Source: Hippophae tibetana (taxonomy: Eukaryota > Streptophyta > Magnoliopsida > Rosales > Elaeagnaceae). From it: a stretch of DNA of 64,000 nt. Shown here one piece after another: positions 25,468 to 39,600 of the stretch. The stretch is from NCBI GenBank assembly GCA_037013495.1, contig CM072810.1, positions 33,819,843 through 33,883,842 on the forward strand, in the 5' to 3' direction. Under the pieces are notes generated by a model. It ran no database searches and was not told where the DNA came from. It saw only the letters and a list, made by a program, of their open reading frames with translations. A program made the position numbers and the translations under genes. The first letter of the stretch is position 1. Each line of letters starts with the position of its first letter.

Positions 25468-28400
25468 TAGCTTACCTTATCATTTTCAAGCAAAAGTTAC
25501 CTTGCTTAAATACATGAAAAATCCTTGTGAACTTACTGTTAAATGAATTACTTGCGCAAGTATTCGAACTACATCACTTGCATCCAATATGTCGGCCATT
25601 CACTTTCGAGGACGGCAAGAGCTTGGCTTTATAGACATCAAGGATAATGGTCTTAGCAAAGATCTTTTTGACAAAATTGTTAGAAATGATGACTCTAATA
25701 CCAATGAAGAGAAATGGGATATACTTTCCCAGAGATTTACTAAATTTCTTAGATAGAATTAACCCTTTTTTAGGGGTTTTAGAAAAAAATAATCCGAGCT
25801 CTAAAATGATTATTTCAATGAATTTAGAGTTGTACTTCATCCAAACAACATGAAATATTTTGCAGACCTATCATATAGGTATTTGAGCTAAAAAATAAAC
25901 CTAGTACTCCGAAGTTGACCAAAAATATTGAACGCTATATTAAGCAAGAGTATGAAACTTGGAACAAATTCTAATCATGTTTTTAAAACATTATCAACTA
26001 CTCGTACAATTTGGGTGGAACTATCAGGAAAGAGAAGTAGATTGAGAAATTCCTTACTAGCTTACCTTATCATTTTCAAGCAAAAGTTACCTTGCTTAAA
26101 TACATGAAAAATCCTTGTGAACTTACTCTTAAATGAATCACTTGGGCAAGTATTCGAACTACATCACTTGTATCCAATATGTCAACCGTCCACTTTCGAG
26201 GACGGCAAGAGCTTGGCTTTATAGACATCAAGGATAGTGGTCTTAGCAAAGTTCTTTTTGACACAATTGTTAGAAATGATGACTCTAATACCAATGAAGA
26301 GAAATGGGATCTACTTTCCCAGAGATTTACTAAATTTCTTAGATAGAATTAACCCTTTTTTAGGGGTTTTAGAAAAACATAATCCGAGCTCTAAAATGAT
26401 TATTTCAATGAATTTGGAGTTGTACTTCTTCCAAACAACACGAAATATTTTGCAGACCACTCATATAGGTATTTCAGCTACAAAATAAATCTAGAAATAC
26501 GAAGTTGACCAAAAATTTTTGAACGCTATATTAAGCAAGAGTATGAAACTTGGAACAAATTTTAATCATGTTTTTCAAACATTATCAACTAGTCGTACAA
26601 TTTGGGTGGAACTATCAGGAAAGAGAAGAAGATTGAGAAATTCCTTACTAGTTTACCTTATCATTTTCAAGCAAAAGTTACCTTGCTTAAATACATGAAA
26701 AATCCTTGTGAACTTACTCTTAAATGAATCACTTGGGCAAGTATTCGAACTACATCACTTGTATCCAATATGTCAACCGTCCACTTTCGAGGACGGCAAG
26801 AGCTTGGCTTTATAGACATCAAGGATAATGGTCTTAGCAAAGATCTTTTTGACACAATTGTTAGAAATGATGACTCTAATATTAATGAAGAGAAATGGGA
26901 TCTACTTTCCCAGAGATTTACTAAATTTCTTAGATAGAATTAACCCTTTTTTAGGGGTTTTAGAAAAAAATAATCCGAGCTCTAAAATGATTATTTCAAT
27001 GAATTTAGAGTTGTACTTCATCCAAACAACATGAAATATTTTGCAGACCACTCATATAGGTATTTGTGCTAAAAAATAAACCTAGAACTGCGAAGTTGAA
27101 TAAAAATATTGAACGCTATATCAAGCAAGAGTATGAAACTTGGAACAAATTCTAATCATGTTTTTCAAACATTATCAACTAGTCGTTCAATTTGGGTGGA
27201 ACTATCAGGAAAGAGAAGTACATTGAGAAATTCCTTACTTGCTTACCTTATCATTTTCAAGCAAAAGATACCATGCTTAAATACATGAAAAATCCTTGTG
27301 AACTTACTGTTAAATGAATCACTTGGGCAAGTATTCGAACTGCATCATTTGTATCCAATATGTCAGCCATTCATTTTCGAGGACGGCAAGAGCTTGGCTT
27401 TATAGACATCAAGGATAATGGTCTTAGCAAATATCTTTTTGACACAATTGTTAGAAATGATGACTCTAATATTAATGAAGAGAAATGGGATCTACTTTTC
27501 CAGAGATTTACTAAATTTCTTAGATAGAATTAACCCTTTTTTAGGGGTTTTAGAAAAAAATAATCCGAGCTCTAAAATGATTATTTTAATGAATTTAGAG
27601 TTGTACTTCATCCAAACAACATGAAATATTTTGCAGACCACTCATATAGGTATTTGAGCTACAAAATAAACCTAGAAATACGAAGTTGACCAAAAATATT
27701 GAACGCTATATCAAGCAAGAGTATGAAACTTGGAACAAATTCTAATCATGTTTTTCAAACATTATCAACTAGTCGTACAATTTGGGTGGAACTATCAGGA
27801 AAGAGAAGTAGATTGAGAAATTCCTTACTAGCTTACCTTATCATTTTCAAGGAAATGTTACCTCGCTTAAATACTTGAAAAATCCTTGTGAACTTACTGT
27901 TAAATGAATCACTTGGGCAAGTATTCCGACTGCATCACTTGTATCCAATATGTCAGCCATTCACTTTCGAGGACGGCAAGAGCTTGGCTTTATAGACATC
28001 AAGGTTAATGGTCTTAGCAAAGATCTTTTTGACACAATTGTTAGAAATGATGACTCTAATATCAATGAAGAGAAATGGGATCTACTTTCCCAGAGATTTA
28101 CTAAATTTCTTAGATAGAATTAACCCTTTTTTAGGGGTTTTAGAAAAAAATAATCCGAGCTCTAAAAGATTATTTCAATGAATTTAGAGTTGTACTTCAT
28201 CCAAACAACATGAAATATTTTGCAGACCACTCATATAGGTATTTGAGCTAAAAAATAAACCTAGAACTGCGAAGTTGACCAAAAATATTGAACGCTATAC
28301 CAAGCAAGAGTATGAAACTTGGAACATATTCTAATCATGTTTTTCAAACATTATCAACTAGTCCTACAATTTGGGTGGAACTATCAGGAAAGAGAAGTAG

Positions 28401-30187
28401 ATTGAGAAATTCCTTATTAGCTTACTTTATCATTTTCAAGCAAAAGTTACCATGCTTAAATACATGAAAAAACCTTATGAACTTACTGTTAAATGAATCA
28501 GTTGGGCAAGTATTCGAACTGCATCACTTGTATCCAATATTTTAGCCGTCCACTTTCGAGGAAGGCAAGAGCTTGGCTTTATAGACATCAAGGTTAATGG
28601 TCTTAGAAAAGTTCTTTTTGACACAATTGTTAGAAATGATGACTCTAATATTAATGAAGAGAAATGGGATCTACTTTCCCAGAGATTTACTAAATTTCAT
28701 AGATAGAATTAACCATTTTTTAGGGGTTTTAGAAAAAAATAATCCGAGCTATAAAATGATTATTTCAATGAATTTAGAGTTGTACGTCATCCAAACAACA
28801 TGAAATATTTTGCAGACCACTCATATAGGTATTTGAGCTAAAAAATAAACCTAGAACTGCGAAGTTGACCAAAAATATTGAATGCTATATTAAGCAAGAG
28901 TATGAAACTTGGAACAAATTCTAATCATGTTTTTCAAACATTATCAACTAGTCGTACAATTTGGGTGGAACTATCAGGAAAGAGAAGTACATTGAGAAAT
29001 TCCTTACTAGCTTACCTTATCATTTTCAAGCAAAAGTTACCTTGCTTAAATACATGAAAAATCCTTCTGAACTTACTGTTAAATGAATCACTTGGGCAAG
29101 TATTAGAACTGCATCACTTGTATCCAATATGTCAGCCATCCACTTTCGAGGACGGCAAGAGCTTGGCTTTATAGACATCAAGGATAGTGGTCTTAGCAAA
29201 GATCTTTTTGACACAATTGTTAGAAATGATGACTCTAATACCAATGAAGAGAAATGGGATCTACTTTCCCAGAGATTTACTAAATTTCTTAGATAGAATT
29301 AACCCTTTTTTAGGGGTTTTAGAAAAAAATAATCCGAGCTCTAAAATGATTATTTTAATGAATTTAGAGTTGTACTTCATCCAAACAACATGAAATATTT
29401 TGCAGACCACTCATATAGGTATTTGAGCTACAAAATAAACCTAGAAATTCGAAGTTGACCAAAAATATTGAACGCTATATCAAGCAAGAGTATGAAACTT
29501 GGAACAAATTCTAATCATGTTTTTCAAACATTATCAACTACTCGTACAATTTGGGTGGAACTATCAGGAAAGAGAAGTAGATTGAGAAATTCCTTACTAG
29601 CTTACCTTATCATTTTCAAGCAAAAGTTACCTTGCTTAAATACATGAAAAATCCTTGTGAACTTAATGTTAAATGAATCACTTGGGCAAGTATTAGCACT
29701 GCATCACTTGTATCCAATATGTCAGCCATCTACTTTCGAGGACGGCAAGAGCTTGGCTTTATAGACATCAAGGATAGTGGTCTTAGCAAAGATATTTTTG
29801 ACACAATTGTTAGAAATGATGACTCTAATACCAATGAAGAGAAATGGGATCTACTTTCCCAGAGATTTACTAAATTTCTTAGATAGAATTAAGCCTTTTT
29901 TAGGGGTTTTAGAAAAAACTAATCCGAGCTCTAAAATGATTATTTCAATGAATTTAGAGTTGTACTTCATCCAAACAACATGAAATATTTTGGAGACCAC
30001 TCATATAGGTATTTGAGCTACAAAATAAACCTAGAACTGCGAAGTTGACCAAAAATATTGAACGCTATATCAAGGAAGAGTATGAAACTTGGAACAAATT
30101 CTAATCATGTTTTTCAAACATTATCAACTACTCGTACAATTTGGGTGGAACTATCTGGAAAGAGAAGTAGATTGAGAAATTCCTTAC
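25468..30187 (+). repeat. Satellite block M44-M51, start of the 6490-bp long-range duplication
   Basis: Starts are 25468, 26058, 26649, 27239, 27829, 28418, 29008 and 29598. M44-M46 (from about 25600 to about 26740) match M55-M57 6490 bp (eleven monomers) downstream. Shared rare sites are TTTTGACAAAATTG, GGGATATAC, CAGACCTATCATA, CTAGTACTCCG, TTTTTAAAACATT, TTTGGAGTTG, CAACACGAAAT, TATTTCAGC and AGAAGAAGATTG. M48 lacks a T in AAAATGATT (near 28168). M47 and M50 share ATTATTTTAATG. M49 carries AATATTTTAGCC and CGTCATCC. Confidence 0.87.
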
Positions 30188-33100
30188 TAGCTTACCTTAT
30201 CATTTTCAAGCAAAAGTTACCTTGCTTAAATACATGAAAAATCCTTGTGAACTTACTGTTAAATGAATAACTTGGGCAAGTATTTGAACTGCATCACTTG
30301 TATCCAATATGTCAGCCGTCCACTTTCGAGGACGGCAAGAGCTTGGCTTTATAGACGTCAAGGATAGTGGTCTTAGCAAAGTTCTTTTTGACACAATTGA
30401 TAGAAATTATGACTCTAATACCAATGAAGAGAAATGGGATCTACTTTCCCAGAGATTTACTAAATTTCTTAGATAGAATTAAGCCTCTTTTAGGGGTTTT
30501 AGAAAAAACTAATCCGAGCTCTAAAATGATTATTTCAATGAATTTAGAGTTGTACTTCATCCAAACAACATGAAATATTTTGGAGACCACTCATATAGGT
30601 ATTTGAGCTACAAAATAAACCTAGAACTGCGAAGTTGACCAAAAATATTGAACGCTATATCAAGCAAGAGTATGAAACTCGGAACAAATTCTAATCATGT
30701 TTTTCAAACATTATCAACTACTCGTACAATTTGGGTGGAACTATCAGGAAAGAGAAGTAGATTGAGAAATTCCTTACTAGCTTACCTTATCATTTTCAAG
30801 CAAAAGATACCATGCTTAAATACATGAAAAATCCTTGTGAACTTACTGTTAAATGAATCACTTGGGCAAGTATTCGAACTGCATCACTTGTATCCAATAT
30901 GTCAGCCGTCCACTTTCGAGGACGGCAAGAGCTTGGCTTTATAGACGTCAAGGATAGTGGTCTTAGCAAAGTTCTTTTTGACACAATTGTTAGAAATTAT
31001 GACTCTAATACCAATGAAGAGAAATGGGATCTACTTTCCCAGGGATTTACTAAATTTCTTAGATAGAATTAACCCTTTTTTAGGGGTTTTAGAAAAACAT
31101 AATCCGAGCTCTAAAATGATTATTTCAATGAATTTAGAGTTGTACTTCTTCCAAACAACATGAAATATTTTGCAGACCACTCATATAGGTATTTGAGCTA
31201 CAAAATAAACCTAGAACTGCGAAGTTGAAGAAAAATTTTGAACGCTATATCAAGCAAGAGTATGAAACTCGGAACAAATTCTAATCATGTTTTTCAAACA
31301 TTATCAACTAGTCGTACAATTTGGGTGGAACTATCAGGAAAGAGAAGTACATTGAGAAATTCCTTACTAGCTTACCTTATCATTTTCAAGCAAAAGATAC
31401 CATGCTTAAATACATGAAAAATCCTTGTGAACTTACTGTTAAATGAATCACTTGGGCAAGTATTCGAACTGCATCACTTGTATCCAATATGTCAGCCATT
31501 CAGTTTGGAGGAAGGCAAGAGCTTGGCTTTATAGACATCAAGGTTAATGGTCTTAGCAAAGTTCTTTTTGACACAATTGTTAGAAATGATGACTCTAATA
31601 TTAATGAAGAGAAATGGGATCTACTTTCCCAGAGATTTACTAAATTTCTTAGATAGAATTAACCATTTTTTAGGGGTTTTAGAAAAAAATAATCCGAGCT
31701 CTAAAATGATTATTTCAATGAATTTAGAGTTGTACTTCATCCAAACAACATGAAATATTTTGCAGACCACTCATATAGGTATTTGAGCAAAAAAATAAAC
31801 CTAGAACTGCGAAGTTGACCAAAAATATTGAACGCTATATCAAGCAAGAGTATGAAACTTGGAACAAATTCTAATCATGTTTTTCAAACATTATCAACTA
31901 GTCGTACAATTTGGGTGGAACTATCAGGAAAGAGAAGTAGATTGAGAAATTCCTTACTAGCTTACCTTATCATTTTCAAGCAAAAGTTACCTTGCTTAAA
32001 TACATGAAAAATCCTTGTGAACTTACTGTTAAATGAATCACTTGGGCAAGTATTCCGACTGCATCACTTGTATCCAATATGTCAGCCATTCACTTTCGAG
32101 GACGGCAAGAGCTTGGCTTTATAGACATCAAGGATAATGGTCTTAGCAAAGATCTTTTTGACAAAATTGTTAGAAATGATGACTCTAATACCAATGAAGA
32201 GAAATGGGATATACTTTCCCAGAGATTTACTAAATTTCTTAGATAGAATTAACCCTTTTTTAGGGGTTTTAGAAAAAAATAATCCGAGCTCTAAAATGAT
32301 TATTTCAATGAATTTAGAGTTGTACTTCATCCAAACAACATGAAATATTTTGCAGACCTATCATATAGGTATTTGAGCTAAAAAATAAACCTAGTACTCC
32401 GAAGTTGACCAAAAATATTGAACGCTATATTAAGCAAGAGTATGAAACTTGGAACAAATTCTAATCATGTTTTTAAAACATTATCAACTACTCGTACAAT
32501 TTGGGTGGAACTATCAGGAAAGAGAAGTAGATTGAGAAATTCCTTACTAGCTTACCTTATCATTTTCAAGCAAAAGTTACCTTGCTTAAATACATGAAAA
32601 ATCCTTGTGAACTTACTCTTAAATGAATCACTTGGGCAAGTATTCGAACTACATCACTTGTATCCAATATGTCAACCGTCCACTTTCGAGGACGGCAAGA
32701 GCTTGGCTTTATAGACATCAAGGATAGTGGTCTTAGCAAAGTTCTTTTTGACACAATTGTTAGAAATGATGACTCTAATACCAATGAAGAGAAATGGGAT
32801 CTACTTTCCCAGAGATTTACTAAATTTCTTAGATAGAATTAACCCTTTTTTAGGGGTTTTAGAAAAACATAATCCGAGCTCTAAAATGATTATTTCAATG
32901 AATTTGGAGTTGTACTTCTTCCAAACAACACGAAATATTTTGCAGACCACTCATATAGGTATTTCAGCTACAAAATAAATCTAGAAATACGAAGTTGACC
33001 AAAAATTTTTGAACGCTATATTAAGCAAGAGTATGAAACTTGGAACAAATTTTAATCATGTTTTTCAAACATTATCAACTAGTCGTACAATTTGGGTGGA

Positions 33101-36100
33101 ACTATCAGGAAAGAGAAGAAGATTGAGAAATTCCTTACTAGCTTACCTTATCATTTTCAAGCAAAAGTTACCTTGCTTAAATACATGAAAAATCCTTGTG
33201 AACTTACTCTTAAATGAATCACTTGGGCAAGTATTCGAACTGCATCACTTGTATCCAATATGTCAACCGTCCACTTTCGAGGACGGCAAGAGCTTGGCTT
33301 TATAGACATCAAGGATAATGGTCTTAGCAAAGATCTTTTTGACACAATTGTTAGAAATGATGACTCTAATATTAATGAAGAGAAATGGGATCTACTTTCC
33401 CACAGATTTACTAAATTTCTTAGATAGAATTAACCATTTTTTAGGGGTTTTAGAAAAAAATAATCCGAGCTCTAAAATGATTATTTCAATGAATTTAGAG
33501 TTGTACTTCATCCAAACAACATGAAATATTTTGCAGACCACTCATATAGGTATTTGAGCTAAAAAATAAACCTAGAACTGCGAAGTTGACCAAAAATATT
33601 GAACGCTATATTAAGCAAGAGTATGAAACTTGGAACAAATTCTAATCATGTTTTTCAAACATTATCAACTAGTCGTACAATTTGGGTGGAACTATCAGGA
33701 AAGAGAAGTAGATTGAGAAATTCCTTACTAGCTTACCTTATCATTTTCAAGCAAAAGTTACCTTGCTTAAATACATGAAAAATCCTTGTGAACTTACTGT
33801 TAAATGAATCACTTGGGCAAGTATTCCGACTGCATCACTTGTATCCAATATGTCAGCCATTCACTTTCGAGGACGGCAAGAGCTTGGCTTTATAGACATC
33901 AAGGATAATGGTCTTAGCAAAGATCTTTTTGACACAATTGTTAGAAATGATGACTCTAATATTAATGAAGAGAAATGGGATCTACTTTCCCAGAGATTTA
34001 CTAAATTTCTTATATAGAATTAACCCTTTTTTAGGGGTTTTAGAAAAAAATAATCCGAGCTCTAAAATGATTATTTCAATGAATTTAGAGTTGTACTTCA
34101 TCCAAACAACTATGAAATATTTTTCAGACCACTCATATAGGTATTTGAGCAAAAAAATAAACCTACAACTGCGAAGTTGACCAAAAATATTGAACGCTAT
34201 ATCAAGCAAGAGTATGAAACTTGGAACAAATTCTAATCATGTTTTTCAAACATTATCAACTAGTAGTACAATTTGGGTGGAACTATCAGGAAAGAGAAGT
34301 AGATTGAGAAATTCCTTACTAGCTTACCTTATCATTTTCAAGCAAAAGTTACCTTGCTTAAATACATGAAAAATCCTTGTGAACGTACTCTGAAATGAAT
34401 CACTTGGGCAAGTATTCGAACTGCATCACTTGTATCCAATATGTCAGCCGTCCACTTTCGAGGACGGCAAGAGCTTGGCTTTATAGACGTCAAGGATAGT
34501 GGTCTTAGCAAAGTTCTTTTTGACACAATTGTTAGAAATTATGACTCTAATACCAATGAAGAGAAATGGGATCTACTTTCCCAGGGATTTACTAAATTTC
34601 TTAGATAGAATTAACCCTTTTTTAGGGGTTTTAGAAAAACATAATCCGAGCTCTAAAATGATTATTTCAATGAATTTAGAGTTGTACTTCTTCCAAACAA
34701 CATGAAATATTTTGCAGACCACTCATATAGGTATTTGAACTACAAAATAAACCTAGAACTGCGAAGTTGAAGAAAAATTTTGAACGCTATATCAAGCAAG
34801 AGTATGAAACTCGGAAAAAATTCTAATCATGTTTTTCAAACATTATCAACTAGTCGTACAATTTGGGTGGAACTATCAGGAAAGAGAAGTACATTGAGAA
34901 ATTCCTTACTAGCTTACCTTATCATTTTCAAGCAAAAGAAACCATGCTTAAATACATGAAAAATCCTTGTGAACTTACTGTTAAATGAATCACTTGGGCA
35001 AGTATTCGAACTGCATCACTTGTATCCAATATGTCAGCCATTCACTTTGGAGGAAGGCAAGAGCTTGGCTTTGTAGACATAAAGGTTAATGGTCTTAGCA
35101 AAGTTCTTTTTGACACAATTGTTAGAAATGATGACTCTAATATTAATGAAGAGAAATGGGATCTACTTTCCCAGAGATTTACTAAATTTCTTAGATAGAA
35201 TTAACCAATTTTTAGGGGTTTTAGAAAAAAATAATCCGAGCTCTAAAATGATTATTTCAATGAATTTAGAGTTGTACTTCATCCAAACAACTATGAAATA
35301 TTTTTCAGACCACTCATATAGGTATTTGAGCAAAAAAATAAACCTACAACTGCGAAGTTGACCAAAAATATTGAACGCTATATCAAGCAAGAGTATGAAA
35401 CTTGGAACAAATTCTAATCATGTTTTTCAAACATTATCAACTAGTAGTACAATTTGGGTGGAACTATCAGGAAAGAGAAGTAGATTGAGAAATTCCTTAC
35501 TAGCTTACCTTATCATTTTCAAGCAAAAGTTACCTTGCTTAAATACATGAAAAATCCTTGTGAACTTAATGTTAAATGAATCACATGGGCAAGTATTCCG
35601 ACTGCATCACTTGTATCCAATATGTCAGCCATTCACTTTCGAGGACGGCAAGAGCTTGGCTTTATAGACATCAAGGATAGTGGTCTTAGCAAAGATCTTT
35701 TTGACACAATTGTTAGAAATGATGACTCTAATACCAATGAAGAGAAATGGGATCTACTTTCCCAGAGATTTACTAAATTTCTTAGATAGAATTAAGCCTT
35801 TTTTAGGGGTTTTAGAAAAAACTAATCCGAGCTCTAAAATGATTATTTCAATGAATTTAGAGTTGTACTTCATCCAAACAACATGAAATATTTTGGAGAC
35901 CACTCATATAGGTATTTGAGCAAAAAAATAAACCTACAACTGCGAAGTTGACCAAAAATATTGAACGCTATATCAAGCAAGAGTATGAAACTTGGAACAA
36001 ATTCTAATCATGTTTTTCAAACATTATCAACTAGTAGTACAATTTGGGTGGAACTATCAGGAAAGAGAACTAGATTGAGAAATTCCTTACTAGCTTACCT

Positions 36101-36680
36101 TATCATTTTCAAGCAAAAGTTACCTTGCTTAAATACATGAAAAATCCTTGTGAACTTAATGTTAAATGAATCACTTGGGGAAGTATGCCGACTGCATCAC
36201 TTGTATCCAATATGTCAGCCATTCACTTTCGAGGACGGCAAGAGCTTGGCTTTATAGACATCAAGGATAGTGGTCTTAGCAAAGTTCTTTTTGACACAAT
36301 TGTTAGAAATTATGACTCTAATACCAATGAAGAGAAATGGGATCTACTTTCCCAGAGATTTACTAAATTTCTTAGATAGAATTAACCCTTTTTAGGGGTT
36401 TTAGAAAAACATAATCCGAGCTCTAAAATGATTATTTCAATGAATTTAGAGTTGTACTTCTTCCAAACAACATGAAATATTTTGCAGACCACTCATATAG
36501 GTATTTGAGCTACAAAATAAATCTAGAAATACGAAGTTGACCAAAAATTTTTGAACGCTATATTAAGTGAGAGTATGAAACTTGGAACAAATTCTAATCA
36601 TGTTTTTCAAACATTACCAACTAGTCGTACAATTTGGGTGGAACTATCTGGAAAGAGAAGTTGATTGAGAAATTCCTTAC
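30188..36680 (+). repeat. Satellite block M52-M62, with a 3542-bp duplication and the second 6490-bp copy
   Basis: Starts are 30188, 30778, 31368, 31958, 32548, 33139, 33729, 34320, 34910, 35501 and 36091. M53-M54 are related to M59-M60 at +3542 bp (shared AGACGTCAAGG, CCAGGGATTT, GTTGAAGAAAAATTTTG and the GTTTGGAGG/CTTTGGAGG variants). M55-M57 are the second copy of M44-M46. M58, M60 and M61 share GAGCAAAAAAATAAACC and CTACAACTGCG. M58 and M60 also have AACTATGAAATATTTTTCAG. M51 and M52 share TTTTGGAGACC and AAGCCT, and M61 has the same pair. Confidence 0.87.
30315..30336 (+). other. GC-rich inverted repeat, 7-bp perfect stem, representative copy in M52
   Basis: GCCGTCC at 30315-30321 pairs perfectly with GGACGGC at 30330-30336 around ACTTTCGA. 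The same 7-bp form occurs in M53, M59, M67, M71, M75-M78, M82, M83, M85, M88 and M103 (for example 44473-44494 and 60379-60400). The change from AACCGTCC to AGCCGTCC lengthens the stem by one pair. Folding in vivo is not shown; this is only sequence symmetry. Confidence 0.8.
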
Positions 36681-39600
36681 TAGCTTACCTTATCATTTTC
36701 AAGCAAAAGTTACCTTGCTTAAATACATGAAAAATCCTTGTGAACTTACTGTTAAATGAATCACTTGGGCAAGTATTCCGACTGCATCACTTGTATCCAA
36801 TATTTCAGCCATTCACTTTCGAGGACGGCAAGAGCTTGGCTTTATAGACATCAAGGTTAATGGTCTTAGCAAAGATCTTTTTGACACAATTGTTAGAAAT
36901 GATGACTCTAATATCAATGAAGAGAAATGGGATCTACTTTCCCAGAGATTTACTAAATTTCTTAGATAGAATTAACCCTTTTTTAGGGGTTTTAGAAAAA
37001 AATAATCCGACCTCTAAAATGATTATTTCAATGAATTTAGAGTTGTACTTCATCCAAACAACATGAAATATTTTGCAGACCACTCATATAGGTATTTGAG
37101 CTAAAAAATAAACCTAGAACTGCGAACTTTACCAAAAATATTGAACGCTATATCAAGCAAGAGTATGAAACTTGGAACATATTCTAATCATGTTTTTCAA
37201 ACATTATCAACTAGTCGAACAATTTGGGTGGAACTATCAGGAAAGAGAAGTAGATTGAGAAATTCCTTACTAGCTTACCTTATCATTTTCAAGCAAAAGT
37301 TACCTTGCTTAAATACATGAAAAATCCTTGTGAACTTACTGTTAAATGAATCACTCGGGCAAGTATTCGAACTGCATCACTTGTATCCAATATGTCAGCC
37401 CTTCACTTTCGAGGACGGCAAGAGCTTGCTTTATAGACATCAAGCATAATGGTCTTAGCAAAGATCTTTTTGACACAATTGTTAGAAATGATGACTCTAA
37501 TATCAATGAAGAGAAATGGGATCTACTTTCCCAGAGATTTACTAAATTTCTTAGATAGAATTAACCCTTTTTTAGGGGTTTTAGAAAAAAATAATCCGAG
37601 CTCTAAAATGATTATTTCAATGAATTTAGAGTTGTACTTCTTCCAAACAACATGAAATATTTTGCAGACCACTCATATAAGTATTTGAGCTAAAAAATAA
37701 ATCTAGAGATACGAAGGTGACCAAAATTTTTGAACGCTATATCAAGCAAGAGTATGAAACTTGAAACAAATTCTAATCATGTTTTTCAAACATTATCCAC
37801 TACTGGTACAATTTTGGTGGAACTATCAGGAAGGAGAAGTAGATTGAGAAATTCCTTACTAGCTTACCTTATCATTTTCAAGCAAAAGTTACCTTGCTTA
37901 AATATATGAAAAATCCTTCTGAACTTACTGTTAAATGAGTCACTTGGGCAAGTATTAGAACTGCATCACTTGTATCCAATATGTCAGCCATCCACATTCG
38001 AGGACGGCAAGAGCTTGCCTTTATATACATCAAGGAAAGTGGTCTTAGCAAAGATCTTTTTCACACAATGGTTAGAAATGATGACTCTAATACCAATGAA
38101 GAGAAATGGGATCTACTTTCCCAGAGATTTACTAAATTTCTTAGATAGAATTAAGCCTTTTTTAGGGGTTTTAGAAAAAAATAATCTGAGTTCTAAAATG
38201 ATTATTTCAATGAATTTAGAGTTGTACTTCATCCAAACAACATGAAATATTTTGCAGACCACTTATATAGGTATTTGAGCTACAAAATAAACCTAGAACT
38301 GCGAAGTTGACCAAAAATATTGAACGCTATATCAAGCAAGAGTATGAAACTTGGAACAAATTCTAATCATGTTTTTCAAACATTATCAACTACTCGTACA
38401 ATTTGGGTGGAACTATCAGGAAAGAGAAGTAGATTGAGAAATTCCTTACTAGCTTACCTTATCATTTTCAAGCAAAAGTTACCTTGCTTAAATACATGAA
38501 AAATCCTTGTGAACTTACTCTTAAATGAATCACTTGGGCAAGTATTCGAACTGCATCACTTGTATGCAATATGTCAACCGTCCACTTTCGAGGACTGCAA
38601 TAGCTTGGCTTTATAGACATCAAGGATAGTGGTCTTAGCAAAGTTCTTTTTGACACAATTGTTAGAAATGATGACTCTAATACCAATGAAGAGAAATGGG
38701 ATCTACTTTCCCAGAGATTTACTAAATTTCTTAGATAGAATTAACCCTTTTTTAGGGGTTTTAGAAAAAAATAATCCGAGCTCTAAAATGATTATTTCAA
38801 TGAATTTAGAGTTGTACTTCATCCAAACAACATGAAATATTTTGCAGACCACTCATATAGGTATTTGAGCTAAAAAATAAACCTAGAACTGCGAACTTGA
38901 CCAAAAATATTGAACGCTATATCAAGCAAGAGTATGAAACTTGGAACAAATTCTAATCATGTTTTTCAAACATTATCAACTAGTCGAACAATTTGGGTGG
39001 AACTATCAGGAAAAAGACTAGATTGAGAAATTCCTTACTAGCTTACCTTATCATTTTCAAGCAAAAGTTACCTTGCTTAAATACATGAAAAATCCTTGTG
39101 AACTTACTCTTAAATGAATAACTTGGGCAAGTATTCGAACTGCATCACTTGTATCCAATATGTCAGCCGTCCACTTTCGAGGACGGCAAGAGCTTGGCTT
39201 TATAGACATCAAGGATAGTGGTCTTAGCAAAGTTCTTTTTGACACAATTGTTAGAAATGATGACTCTAATACCAATGAAGAGAAATGGGATCTACTTTCC
39301 CAGAGATTTACTAAATTTCTTAGATAGAATTAACCCTTTTTTAGGGGTTTTAGAAAAAAATAATCCGACCTCTAAAATGATTATTTCAATGAATTTAGAG
39401 TTGTACTTCATCCAAACAACATGAAATAATTTGCAGACCACTCATATAGGTATTTGAGCTAAAAAATAAACCTAGAACTGCGAACTTGACCAAAAATATT
39501 GAACGCTATATCAAGCAAGAGTATGAAACTTGGAACATATTCTAATCATGTTTTTCAAACATTATCAACTAGTCGAACAATTTGGGTGGAACTATCAGGA

